Assembly (NCBI RefSeq): GCF_036850765.1
Contig: NC_089492.1
Coordinates: 70,925,982-70,989,981 of the forward strand
Source: Saccopteryx bilineata
Lineage: Eukaryota > Chordata > Mammalia > Chiroptera > Emballonuridae
DNA: 64,000 bases
Direction: 5' to 3'
Each line of letters begins with the position of its first letter. Positions within the stretch are counted from its first letter, which is position 1. Shown here piece after piece: positions 36,275 to 48,099 of the stretch. Position numbers and translations under genes: made by a program. The notes beneath the pieces were generated by a model. The model was not told the DNA's origin and searched no databases. It saw nothing but the letters and a program-made list of their open reading frames with translations.

Positions 36275-37445
36275 TTTTTTCCTCATGGTCTTTGGCTTTG
36301 GTATCAGAGAAATGCTGGTCTCAGAATAAGTTAGTATTCTCTCCTTTCTTATTTTATTTTTAAGAGTTTGAGAAGGATTGGTGTTAATTCTTCTTTAAAT
36401 GTTTGGTAGAATTTGCCATTGAAGCCATCTGCTCCTGGACTTCTGTTTGGGAGTCTTCTTCTATTTGATCTATTCATATTTTCCATCTCTTCTTGAGTCA
36501 GTTTTGATAATATGTATTTGTAGGAATTTGCCCTTCATGTAGGTTATACATTTTTTTCCTATATTTATTCTTTAAGGTCAGTATCAATGTCTCCACTGCC
36601 ATTTCTGATGTTAGTTATTTGCATTTTTGCTTATTTTTTCTTTTGCCAGCCTTAGCTAAAAGTTTGTCAATTTCATTGATCTTTTCAAAGAACCAACTTG
36701 TGGTTTCATTGACTCTCTATATCGTTTCCTATTCTCTGTCTTGTTATCACCATTTCCATATTTACTATTTCCTTCCTTTGTTATGTTAGATTTAATCAGC
36801 TCTTCTTTTCTAGTTTCCTTAAGTTGAAAAGTTATTTGTTTGAGATCTTTCTTCCTCCTTTATGTCAGTGACTTTCAACTGCTGTGCTGCAGAATTTTTA
36901 AAATATACAGTACCTGACCATTGAGTCAGGGGTACTGACCTCTTTTCTCTTAGATTGTCAAATTAAAAAATAACAACAATAAACACAACAATAGCTACCC
37001 TATGTGAATGCCCTGTCTCGAACCATAAATATATAGGTCATATAATAGAGTTGTATTTTATTAGTCATGTTGCATAATAAAGTTGTATCTGATTGGTTAA
37101 TTCTGGTACTAGAAATCCTTATATACAGGTATATGCATCTGATTTTTTTTAAAAAGTCACTTTGGAGCAAAAAGGGTAATTATTATTATTTTTTTTGTAC
37201 ATCAAAATTGTCCCTATTTTATTGTCCAATTGGCAAAAAAAAAAAATCTATTTTTTGGTGTGCCACAGAATTTTAGTAGTTTATGTATACCAAAAGATGA
37301 ACAAGGTTAGAAATCACGGCTTTATGTGTTTATTGCCATATATTTCCCACTGCTTTCGCAGCGTTCTGTGAGCTCTGGGAATTGTTACCTTATTGTTCTC
37401 CAGCAGTTCTTTCCCTGGCTTTGAGTACTCCCTGTCACCTCTACA
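36275..37445 (-). mobile_element. Old L1 ORF2 fragment, split by hAT
   Basis: Complement of L1 reverse-transcriptase region ('ttgccattgaagccatctgc', 'gatcttttcaaagaaccaac'). It is interrupted by the hAT element at 36866-37319 and resumes with 'gtttattgccatatatttccc'. Confidence 0.8.
36866..37319. mobile_element. hAT (Charlie-like) element in L1
   Basis: Diverged inverted ends (cagtgactttcaactgctgt / ggttagaaatcacgg) and a perfect 8-bp target duplication, ctttatgt, at 36858-36865 and 37320-37327. 454 bp, non-coding. Confidence 0.82.
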
Positions 37446-37458
37446 GATAAAAATTCAG

Positions 37459-37677
37459 GCCTGACCTGTGGTGGCGCAGTGGATAAAGCATCGACCTGGA
37501 AATGCTGAGGTCACCGGTTCGAAACCCTGGGCTTGCCTGGTCAAGGCACATATGGGAGTTGATGCTTCTAGCTCCTCCCCACCTTCTCTCTCTGTCTCTC
37601 TCCCTCTCTGTCTCTCTTTCTCCCTTTCTCTCTCCTCTCTAAAATGAATAAATAAAATTTAAAAAAAATTAAAAAAA
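37459..37677 (+). mobile_element. SINE class C
   Basis: Target duplication aaaaattcag at 37449-37458 and 37678-37687. Confidence 0.94.
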
Positions 37678-37867
37678 AAAAATTCAGCCGAAGACTAGAG
37701 GCGACTCTGCAGGTGTCCAGAATGCCTACATGCTTAACTGTTCTCTCTACTTTAACAAATACTCAATATACCTGTCCGTGACACTTCCTTCTCCCTAGTA
37801 CTCTGCAATTCTAACCACCTTAGTCTCCTCAAACTGTATGTGTCCCTATCTCAACAAGACTGGCCTC

Positions 37868-38068
37868 GGCCTGACCTGTGGTGGCGCAGTGGGATAAAGC
37901 GTCGACCTGGAACACTGAGGTTGCCGGTTCGAAACCCTGGGCTTGCCTGGTCAAGGCACATATGGGAGTTGATGCTTCCTGCTCCTCCCCCTTCTCTCTC
38001 TCTCCCCTCTCTCTAAAAATCAATTAAAAAATCAATAAAAAAAAATAAAAAAAATAAAAATAAAAAAA
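37868..38068 (+). mobile_element. SINE class C
   Basis: Perfect 15-bp target duplication aacaagactggcctc at 37853-37867 and 38069-38083. It is 0.2 kb from another class C copy in the same orientation. Confidence 0.95.
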
Positions 38069-38083
38069 AACAAGACTGGCCTC

Positions 38084-38700
38084 TGCTCTGGCCCCTCCCA
38101 GGCACTAGAGCCTGTAAACAACCTCTAGGCTCTCCTATAAACATGTGCACTCTCAGGGATCACAGTCACCAGACTATGACACCTGTCACCCAATGTCTAA
38201 AAACCACTGTTTACATATTTATATGTTCTCAAGCTGTTTACAAAGGAAGTGTATAAGCTACTGCTGCATAACAAATTACCCCTAACAAGCTTCCTGGGCT
38301 CGGCAGTCAGGGAGCAGTCCAGCTGGGAGGCTCTGGCTCAGGATCTATCATGAGGCTGCAGTCAATGTCAGTGGGCCAGGAGTACAGGGCTGGGAGCCTG
38401 GCAAGGGCTGAGATCCACTTCAGAGACGGCTCGGTCCCACACTGTAGGCTGGAGGCCGGTTCCTCCCTGCGCAGCCACTCCAGTGAGCCATTCATCATAT
38501 GGCAGCCAAGGGCTCCCAGAACTGTTACTACCTTCTCAGTCCTCTAACTGCAGACTGCATCCTCTGGCTTCAGGAGACAGGAGCAGACTGTAGGTCTTAC
38601 CCCACAACCAGACTTGGAGAAAAATAACTAAGGGTGAGTAGCAGCAGGTTTTAAGAGAAAACAATCACGCTCCTGGGGTCTTTGTCAAGAAAGAGAAGGA
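38084..38700. other. STAU2: STAU2 intron with old interspersed repeat
   Basis: 'taagctactgctgcataacaaattacccc' followed by 'ggctctggctcaggatctat' resembles an ancient repeat also present at about 55920-56236 and 56562-56690. Family not assigned. Confidence 0.4.
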
Positions 38701-38701
38701 G

Positions 38702-39032
38702 GGCCTGACCAGGCAGTGGTGCAGTGGATAGAGCGTCAGACTGGGATGCGGAGGACCCAGGTTCAAAACCCCGAGGTCGCCAGCTTGAGCGCGGGCTCAT
38801 CTGGTCTGAGCAAGGCTTGAGCCCAAGGTCGCCGGCTTGAGCAAGGGGTCACTTGGTCTGCTGTAGCTCCTCCTCCCCACCCCTCCATGCTCAGTCAAGG
38901 CACATATGAGAAACCAATCCATGAACAACTAAAGTGCCACAACGAAGAATTGATGCTTCTCATCTCTCTCCCCTTCCTATCTGTCCCTCTCTCTTTCTCT
39001 CTGTCTCCGTCAGAAAAAGAAGAAAGGAAAGG
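38702..39032 (+). mobile_element. SINE class B with hexanucleotide tail
   Basis: Head gcctgaccaggcagtggtgc, gtcaaggcacatatgagaaa, CT-rich tail. In place of a plain A tail it runs through 'aaaggaaaggaaaggc' into the repeat at 39033-39206. 'aaggaggg' direct repeats flank SINE plus repeat together. Confidence 0.88.
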
Positions 39033-39206
39033 AAAGGCAAAGGCAAAGGCAAAGGCAAAGGCAAAGGCAAAGGCAAAGGCAAAGGCAAAGGCAAAGGCAA
39101 AGGCAAAGGCAAAGGCAAAGGCAAAGGCAAAGGCAAAGGCAAAGGCAAAGGCAAAGGCAAAGGCAAAGGCAAAGGCAAAGGCAAAGGCAAAGGCAAAGGC
39201 AAAGGC
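39033..39206. repeat. (AAAGGC)29 perfect tandem repeat
   Basis: 174 bp with a perfect 6-bp period and no interruption. It reads as open frames in all six frames (for example Ala-Lys repeats on plus, Leu-Pro on minus), which are not genes. Confidence 0.97.
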
Positions 39207-39214
39207 AAAGGAGG

Positions 39215-40650
39215 GCCCACATGGCTGACCTGGTCTTGGAGAAGGCCTCAAGTGCTTCATTCCCCCAGACCAGCCTACATGTCTGCCTTTCTCATCAGTC
39301 TCCAGAGCCAGCCAGCAATGGCAACAGTGACACACATACTCACTTATACTCATTGCAGCAGCAATATCCCAGGACGGACACAAAGGACTTAGCCGCTGTC
39401 ACCTCAATTACTCCTAACAAGAAACCTGCGAGGAGGTTTCACTATCCCTCACACTCTAGACCCGTTTCCTGGGGCTTGTAAGGGACGGACACTCTCCTGT
39501 CTGCACTGTGGAGCTTTACTCTCCTCGAGCTGCACCTGCACCCTCTGCAGCCAGGCACTGAGACCCTGCCCTCCCATTCCAGAGGAGGCCCGCAGGCTCC
39601 CTCTTCAGTCTGTGTTCTCATCACCTACTACCAAGCCTCTTCAAAGAAACCACTCAGACCTCTTTTATTTACTTTTTTTTAACTTTTAGCTTTTTTTTAT
39701 TAGATCTCTTCTGACCCACTGCTCTGGGCCCTCCCAATGCTACAGCTGCCTAGTACAGCCTTGCCAACCCCTCAGGACACACTGCTCTCTGTCAAGTGTA
39801 CGTCACCAGCTAATCCCCAAAAATGCGCCCTACGTCAGCTACTCATTTTAACATATTATTTCACAGCACATGTGCCTTCTTAGTTTACATTAGCTACTGC
39901 TTCACGTGGAGATGAGGTTCCGCTCCCTGGGGGCTCACGATTACTCATTAGGGAGAATGGTGAAAACCACTCCAAACATAGGTTTCCATGAGTTATTTAT
40001 TAAATAAGGAGTAAAATAAATATATGAAGCAATGATTATAATACCAGCTCAGAATATTTGCAAGGGTGTGTAATCAAAAGAATTTTATTTACAAAGAAAA
40101 ATAAAAGGATACCAATGGACACATATAAGCAATTCACAAAAGACAAAACCAAAAGAACCAAAATAAGCAACTCATAGGAACACAAATTAAATCATACTTT
40201 TTGTTAAACAGATTGGCCAACAATGAAAATTTGTCAAGGACATTATTTGTCAAGGACAGGCATTCTAATAAAATTCTAATAGATATAATTTTGTATTTTT
40301 GGTATTTATGCATTAAATAGCTTTAAAATTTATATACCCTATTGACTAGAATTTCAATTTCTATTAATTAATGACAAGAAAATAATAGACACAGGACCAC
40401 AGATGTAAGTTAAATTAAAAAACTCACCATGGCATAGACTATAATATAGCATCTGTCCAACGAATTTAGTACTTCCAAATTATAATTATTAAGTCACTAC
40501 AGAATATTAGGTGTTGTATAATCTCAGTTTTTTAAAAATAACATATTTATTCACACAAAAATATACCAGTGTAGAAAAATATCTAGAAGTATACCCCAAA
40601 ATATTGGCAATAATTATCTCTGTAAAAGAATAGTGGAATTATTTCTGATT

Positions 40651-40690
<40 letters not shown>

Positions 40691-42300
40691 TATTTGTATC
40701 ACCTAATCATTCTATACAGAGTTGAACATGGATAACAACACACTTTCCTAAAAGACAGAAGTAGAACTGAGGAGCAGAGCTAAAAGGCAGAAATGCCATT
40801 ATTCCACCAGAGCATGAACATTCCCCAGCTGCCTAAGAATAATAATGTCAGTCAGGATTAATTTTTTTTAATCAAATAACTCAATATTCAGTAGCCTAAG
40901 TTTTCATTCATTCCAGGAACAGACATGGAAAAATGTGTTAGCACTAGTCAGGCGTGTTAAGACAACAAAATGACCTCCCAAATAAAAATGTAGTATTCAT
41001 CATAAAAGTGTTGCAAATCACTTAGTAAAAACCTAAACTGCTTCAAGCAGAGTGTCAGCTTTACTTGCCTTTCATCATATTTAGCCTGAGAACCGTCACT
41101 CCAAAGGGACAACAGTCACCATGAAAATGAGCATGCATGAACATCACTCAGAAGTGGAAGGATTCAATATGACTCTAGGTTTGGCTGAAGAGACAGTGTT
41201 CTTTATAACTTCTATTATCCAAATTAGGTTAACTTTCCCCCTCAGACTTGAACATCTCGAGGGATAAAACTTAGTCAATAACAAGACAGGGTCCTGAAGT
41301 GAGTCTACAAACACATCTCTATACAGCAGAGGATGTCTCTCTGCAGGCACTGTGGACAATTTTCAGCCAAAGCTCAGGGACCTGCCCACGGCCATGCTGC
41401 TTAGGAATTGTTCCCAATACCCAATTCAATACGACCAGCAGCACAGACAGTTAGTAAATCTTGAGTAAGACTCGTCTATAAACTATAATTTTCAGTGATG
41501 TTGACTGGCATAAAATGATCATTTCCATCTGTGTGCAGTAGAATATAATACAAATTATTCCAACTGGACCCATATAATTAATGGCAGGTATTCATGCCAT
41601 CATTTAGAGGCAACGTCTGACGGCCAGCATAGTCTGCACATCACAGCTCACGCGGCTCCGTGAACACACCCTGTAGGAATTCACAGCCACTGTGAAGGTG
41701 CAGGAAGCACTACTGTGCACAGTACAAGTCTGAGATGCCTTTAAACCCAGATTAGTGATATCTCTGACAAAAGCAATGTTTGTTACACAAGAAAATTTTC
41801 TAGCGCAAGGAGAAAAGCGAAGAACAACACTGCATAAGGAACGATTTTACATTAATGGCATTTGTGTAAAGTAAGCATCATATAATACCAAAACTGACAA
41901 TGCAATTAGGTAATTATTGTTGAAAAGAATGCAGGTCTCCCTTGTTTATGCAACAACCCTAGCACCATTCATCTACTCAGTCTGCAAATACATTAAAATT
42001 ATCCACAACAAGAATATATTCTAGGACCTGGGGATCCAAGAGTAAACAAGCCAGGTCACCGCCTTCATGAAGCATTTGGCTAACCATATATATAAGTGTA
42101 TCAGACATGAAACAGAAAATTACATATTTAAATATCATGAAAATGTCAGGATGTCATTAACTAAAAGGGCGGGCAGGGCGCTATGAGAACAAATGCAAGT
42201 CCTGCCAAGTGAGCCAAGCACAGGGATATGAAAAAGGTCCAGGCAGGGGTAACCTGTGCAGAGCCCCCACGGCTGGAATGACCTTGCCCAATCTAGGAAC
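39215..42300. other. STAU2: STAU2 intron, largely unassigned
   Basis: 39215-39900 is moderately GC-rich; the rest is AT-rich. A 35-T run lies at 40653-40687. 42010-42300 includes an old common repeat pattern ('gagtaaacaagccaggtcac'), unassigned. No exon supported. Confidence 0.4.
40653..40687 (-). repeat. Isolated poly-T run (35 T)
   Basis: Uninterrupted T35 without a recognisable SINE or L1 body next to it. Confidence 0.9.
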
Positions 42301-42316
42301 TGAAACGGTCTGGGGT

Positions 42317-42682
42317 GGCCCGACCAGGCGGTGGCGCAGTGGATAAAGTGTTGGATTGGGATGCCGAGGACCCAGGTTCGAGACCCTGAGGTTGCCAGCT
42401 TGAGCACGGGCTCATCTGGCTTGAGCAAAATAAAATTTAAAAAAAAAAAGAAATGCTCACCAGCTTAGACCCAAGGTCGCTGGCTCAAGCAAGGGGTTTC
42501 TCAGTCTGCTGAAGGCCCGCAGTTAAGGCACATATGAGAAAGCAATCAATGAACAACTAAGGTGTCGCAACAAAAAAACTGATGACTGATGCTTCTCATC
42601 TCTCTCCATTCCTGTCTGTCTGTCCCTATCTATCCCTCTCTCTGACTCTCTCTCTCTGTCCCTGTAAAGAAAAAAAAAGAAA
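42317..42682 (+). mobile_element. SINE class B with internal A-rich insertion
   Basis: Target duplication gaaacggtctggggt / gaaacagcctggggt at 42302-42316 and 42683-42697. About 20 extra bases (aaaataaaatttaaaaaaaa) lie inside the gcttgagcaaa/gctcaccagctt stretch at about 42427-42452. Confidence 0.92.
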
Positions 42683-43612
42683 GAAACAGCCTGGGGTAAC
42701 TGAAACACTTAGATTGTTTTCCGGGCACATGTTAAATCTAAGATATATAAAGACATCCAAGTGAAGAGATCAAGTTGGTAACTGCTACGTGACTGTGGAG
42801 CTCAGAAAAGCAGTCTAGACCAGGAATGAGCCTATGTCACTAGAGATGGTGTGCGATGCAGAGGAACTGGAGACGTCTTAGGCAAGGTAAACTGGATCAG
42901 GGGTTTGGTGAGGCGGAGACACATATTACTTCCTCAAACCACACCACTGTGCATAGTGATGTGCACAAAAAAATTACTTCTTGTGATCAAATGAAACTTC
43001 TTTCTTGATTTGCAAACATGAAACAAAAGAAAGTATTTTCTAATATTAAAGTTATAATACAATGCCCTCAATTTGTTCAGGAAGGGAAAGATTAAGATTC
43101 TTGGAGAAATGCAAAGACCTAAGAAACATATTTCTTTCAGTGACTCTAAGGCATTTTATGCTACAATTCATTTAGCAGAGCGCTTCCTTCTAGCCTTTCT
43201 CAGTGCCCCCCAAAAGGGGCCTTTTTTAACACGCCGATATGACTTCTTCACAGGATCTGTCACTAGAAATGCTTCATTTCATTAGAAAGTCTTCAGAACT
43301 GCCACCTACTGAAGGTAGGTTGTGACTGTAAGCAGTCTGAGCACACCAGCAAGTCCTGGCAGGATGTGACATCAAAAAGAACCAACAGCCCTGCTCTGCA
43401 CCCTCAAAGCTCCTGGAAGTCACCACCACTGAAGATGATCGATATCATCCTTAAACTGCCTGCCCGCAGTCTCCTATAGAGAATATATAGCATGCAACTG
43501 CTCTATGAAGTGGTAGTCGCATTATGGTTATAGAAAAGCTGAGTACTATAAACGTTCCACAATTTAGAACCCAAGCACCGTATTAGTAGAACAGGCCTCA
43601 ACACAAACTCAC

Positions 43613-43630
43613 CTGATTGATTTGAAGCAT
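43613..43630 (-). CDS. STAU2: STAU2 alternative start, MLQINQ (short isoform)
   Basis: Six codons (MLQINQ) at the 3' end of a 66-bp exon (43613-43678) with acceptor ttttccag before TTTTTGAAGCC and donor CAG followed by gtgagt, a near-consensus splice donor. MLQINQ joined directly to MFSVQLS is the known N-terminus of the shorter STAU2 isoforms. The start context ACATGC is modest (no G at +4). Joining to exon 12647-12806, skipping 18540-18670, keeps frame and gives a protein lacking the first helix and strand of dsRBD1. Joining to 18540-18670 instead turns the same ATG into an upstream ORF. Confidence 0.9.
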
Positions 43631-43678
43631 GTTAAAACAATATTGATCGAACTGCTGTATCCCTCACGGCTTCAAAAA
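43631..43678 (-). other. STAU2: STAU2 5' untranslated part of the MLQINQ exon
   Basis: 48 bases between the acceptor at 43679-43680 (minus-strand AG) and the ATG. It has stops in all frames before the ATG, including TAA two bases upstream (TTTTAACATG), so translation cannot enter from further upstream. Confidence 0.8.
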
Positions 43679-43827
43679 CTGGAAAATGAAAATGAAAAAA
43701 ATAAAGTTCAACTTAATTGGTGATTTCAATGATTAGTACTTGAAACACACGTCCTTGATCAAAATCAAATGTGAAATGGAGCAGACCTTAAATCAGTATA
43801 GAACTTTCTATTATAATAAATAGGTGT

Positions 43828-43978
43828 TGTCCGATCTAGTAGCCACTAACGCCATATGGCTACTGAGCACTTGAAATGTGGCTAATGCAACCAAGAAAGC
43901 AAATTTTTAATTTTTTTTAACATGAACTGAAATGTAAATAACCACATGTGGCCAATGGCTACCAAACTGGACAGAACA
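43828..43978. mobile_element. Ancient DNA-transposon remnant (hAT-like)
   Basis: Inverted ends: 'ttgtccgatctagtagccac' and, in complement, 'ctgtccagtttggtagccat', with 'gagcacttgaaatgtggct' inside. The pattern is of a common mammalian MER-type non-autonomous element; the middle is deleted. Confidence 0.6.
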
Positions 43979-44454
43979 GAACGAGCTTGAGCAAAGACTC
44001 CCTGGTTCTAGAGTTCCAGAAAAAGTGAAACATAAAACAGTCTAAAAGTTGATACTTAATATAGACACGCCTATATTTAATATATACGTGGATAAACATT
44101 TAATATATATTCCCCTTACTCCAATAAGGTTTCTAAAAGGCTTTGTTCCATCCCTATAAGATAAATTAAGCCTGAAACTACAGTACAATGTATTCTCTTA
44201 GGTGGGACCAGAAAGAGCACATAGTAAGATTATCTACAGGAATTGATTGGTTTGTGGTATGTTTATTATCATTATAAAAATAGCACGCACATTAAAATTT
44301 CATATAAAATCACCATCCTCACACATCCCAGTGTTACACATATTTGAACTGGTTTCCTTCTGGGTCTGACCTTACCATGGTTGTATTTCTTTCCGTGAAA
44401 CAAATCTCTTGTATACTTAACTTAAAAAAAGATACCAAAGAAACACCAAATTTA

Positions 44455-44727
44455 CTTTTTTTTTTTTTTTTCCAGAGACAGAGAGAGAGAGTTAGACAGG
44501 AACAGACAGACGGGAATGGAGAGATGAGAAGCATCAATCATTAGTTTTTTTGTTGCGCGTTGCAACACCTTAGTTGTTCATTGATTGCTTTCTCATATGT
44601 GCCTTGACCGCAGGTCTTCAGCAGACTGAGTAACCCCTTGCTCGAGCTAGTGACCTTGGGGTCTCAAACCTGGGTCCTCTGCATCCCAGTCCGATGCTCT
44701 ATCCACTGCACAACCGTCTGGTCAGGC
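44455..44727 (-). mobile_element. SINE class B, short
   Basis: Reverse-oriented; target duplication ccaaattta at 44446-44454 and 44728-44736. It lacks several of the 'ttgagc' modules. Confidence 0.92.
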
Positions 44728-44739
44728 CCAAATTTATAA

Positions 44740-47700
44740 ACAAATAGATCATAGGATCTTTTAATGAGAAAAGTTTAAATAAAAAAATCAATCATGTACA
44801 CAGTTCCCCCTCTCAAAATTATCAAAAAAGCAATTACACAGTCTTGATATACAGCAAAAGTTATCTAAGAACTTATGATAAACTTCTATGTAAAATTTTA
44901 ATATTGAACTTTCCCTCAGAAGCAAAGGTTCATGAAATACATACACACAGAGATATACCATATACACAAACACACACACACACATTTGCCTATTATAAAT
45001 GTGCATGTGTGTATGTGCATATGGTTAACATTTTTTCAAGATGACAACTGGGGTCAATTTTAAATGACTCTGAAAGTTTTTAATATATTTCTTACAATAG
45101 TGACCTCAGCATCTGTATCAAATTTTATATTTTCTAGGAGAATTTTGTGTTATAGAAACAGCATAAGGCCTGAGTGCCAGAGAATTTGAGCTGTGGTCCA
45201 AGCTCTTCAAGAGATTATCTTCTGAGCCTTGGCAAATTACTTTGTGAATCTTTGAGTTCTTTTTTCTTTCACACTTTTTTTTTTACCTTGAAATCATTAC
45301 AAAGTAAACTAAAGTCCTGGTAGTTGGCAGCCTCTAACAAATGGAAAGCAGCAGAAATAATGAGATACCACTTCCAAGATTGGGTTATGAAAAGACACAC
45401 CTTCCACCTCAGGCGTCACCTGCTCTGCTTCTCTCACTGTCTGCTCTGAGGGGAGCCAGACTGTGAGCTGCCCTTTAAGTAGACCCACATGGCAAAGAAC
45501 TGAGGGAGGCTGCCAGGCAACAGTCCAAAAGAAACTGGGGCTTTCAGTCCAGTATCCCTCAAGAGCTGAAATCCTGCCAAGAGCCACGTGACAAGCTTGG
45601 AAGCAGACCACCCCCCAGGTGAGCTTTCAGATGAGACTACAGCCCCAATGACAGATTATCTGCAACCTCATAAGAGAGCCTGAGCACCAGGCACCCAGAT
45701 AAACTGTACCCAGATTTCTGAGAAAATGAATGTTTTTTGTTTTAATCCCTCAATTTCTGGGATTGTTTGCTACTGAACCATAAATAAAACAGTGCAGTTC
45801 AACTCTAAAATTCTGTAATCCTATGGTGCTTTAGGTATTAATGAACATATTTAGGTTGGCCAAAAAAGAATTAATTCCCTGTTCAACATGAACAAATGAA
45901 CACTGTTAGAATTGGAAAGTGGTAAATTGTAAAATGTAAACATGTATATTTTATTCAAAAGATGAAATCATTAAAAGATGTAGCATTAGTTAAATGATAT
46001 TAAAATATACTAACTATACCTACAAATACAAACCCACCCACTTTTCATTTTTTAACTGGAAATAATTCATTTGGAAGTTAAACATAAACAAACTACCAAA
46101 AGTATCTCATTAATTTAGTGTTCTTATTGCCCAGAATTTAATGTTATTTAGTAAGCACTCAACAAATCTGAGAAATTCCATTTTGTTTTTATTTAATGGA
46201 AACCTTTAGAAGTTACAAATGATTATCTCTAGACCTGCATATGTTTCTTCAGTATTAGTTTGGTGCAACTGATGGCCGAATCCAAGAAAGAGGCACAGTA
46301 AGATACAGGGGTATATCTTCTAAAGTTCTCATCTTGGGATATAAAAAGTTAGTTTTATGAAGAAAAAAAGTAAAAGCACCTATTTGCTTAATACTGACCA
46401 TTAGTTTTAAATATTCTATAATTCTTTTCTCCACAACTACAAAATAGAGATCTGTATAAATTAAAATATGAAACTAGTATCTATCACAGCACTCTGTGAG
46501 GTAACAGGGTAATGTTCTGAACCTACTCTTTTTCACAAACAAGTTATAAGAGATTTACAACAATATAAAATTTGTAATTCACAACGATACTGTGGAAATT
46601 CAGAATGCCCAGTGGCACGTCCTTTAACACTTCATTTCTTCTGTAAAGACAGGCCTGCTCTCCTGTCCTACATTTAAAACAATTGGATAAAATATTAAGG
46701 CCTAGCAATAAAATGCAGAGCAATTTTACACTGCCTATGGCTTCATAAAATCCACCTCTCCCTCCTCTGTCAAAAAAGTTTCCAGCTACAGTTCATTCCA
46801 ATTACAGCTAAGTACCTTCAGAGAAACCTATTCACATGCCCCAAAGGTGCCCTACGGTGATTCCCAGTCAGGAACATTAGAATGCGCAGTTCCAGATTCC
46901 GGCTACTAACTGAAAACAGGCTGGTGGCTTATGGTGAGAGGGCAGAGAGGGAAGAGAGGGCACTGCTCACTGGAGAACACGTGCTGCCCATGAGGACTTA
47001 GAAGCCCAGCATGTATCTAACATGCACTGCTGATGTAACTCACTGCTCTTGCTACGAATTACATCTGGCCCATCTAATAAGCTGGAAGCTGGCCATAAAT
47101 CTGTAAAACCCTCAACAATTAAATACTTATCAATGAAATTTTATATCAGCAGCCATCCCGCAATCTACCCTTCAATGTCTCTGTCTGACAATATGGAAAG
47201 CAAAAAGATGTACTAATCCCATTCTTAGGCTCCAAACTACTACAAAACTAAGTATCAACTCAAAGCTCCTTACTCTAAAAAACTCATGGGGGTCCTTAAA
47301 AAAGTGTTTAAAATGTTTTTCATTTTCATTTCTTTTTAAGAGTAGTCATCCCCCAAAAAACTGGTTTTTAGGTTAAAAAAAATTAATACAAATTTTATAC
47401 ATATGTCCTAATGGCCTATGAAGAATTCTATGTATATAGATGTCTCACTCCATGAACATTTTTCTGAATTTTTCCTGTAAAAAAAACCCCAAAAACTCAC
47501 ATACCACCATCCCAGATGACAAGGAAAGTAACATTTACCAGACAGCCATCTTACATGCCAGGTGCCATATTTTGCCATTTTTACATTAACTCCATCCACA
47601 CCACCTTGGATGTAGGCGTTATCCCCATTTTTTCTAGAAGTGGCATTTCTTTCCCATAGTCCATTGCTAGGATTAAAACCCAATATGGTCTGGTTTAAAG

Positions 47701-47740
47701 GCTTCTTCTCTTCATTATACATTTAATTATAAATAAAGAC
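44740..47740. other. STAU2: STAU2 first/second intron, mostly unassigned
   Basis: A CA-rich tract at 44968-44982; a possible MIR at 45160-45250 ('ttctgagccttggcaaatta'). 'ttaggttggccaaaaaa' at 45852-45868 recalls a mariner end but no partner is found. No exon supported. Confidence 0.4.
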
Positions 47741-47742
47741 TA

Positions 47743-48096
47743 GCCTGACCAGCAGTAGCAGCACAGTGGATACAGCGTCGACCTGGGATGCTGAGGTCCC
47801 AGGTCTGACAACCAGAGGTCTCCAGCTGGAGTGCGGGCTCATCCAGCTTGAGTGCAGGCTTGCCAGCCTGAGTACAGGGTTACTGGCTTGAGTGCAGTAT
47901 CACAGATATGTTCCCATGGTTGCTGGCTTGAGCCCAAGGTCCCTGACTTGAGCAAGGGGTCACTGGCTCAGCTTGTGCCCCTCGTCAAGGTACATATCAG
48001 AAACAAACAATGAACAACTAAAAAAAGAGACATAACTTCAAGTTGATGCTTCTCATCTCTCCCTGCCTGCCTCTATCTCTCTCTTAAAAAAAAAAG
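47743..48096 (+). mobile_element. SINE class B, diverged
   Basis: Head gcctgaccagcagtagcagc, repeated 'ctggcttgagtgc' modules, aaggtacatatcagaaacaa, CT tail and A10. Confidence 0.87.
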
Positions 48097-48099
48097 ATT

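Noticed and set aside
38887..39392. Open frames of 70-162 codons over 38887-39392 on both strands
   Set aside because: All arise from the perfect AAAGGC array, whose 6-bp period cannot contain a stop in any frame.
41060..41420. Possible additional 5' UTR exon of STAU2
   Set aside because: The region looks less repeat-like than its surroundings, but I could not define a convincing acceptor and donor.
45852..45900. Possible mariner end (ttaggttggccaaaaaa)
   Set aside because: No inverted partner or TA-flanked second end could be found nearby; similarity ends after about 17 bases.
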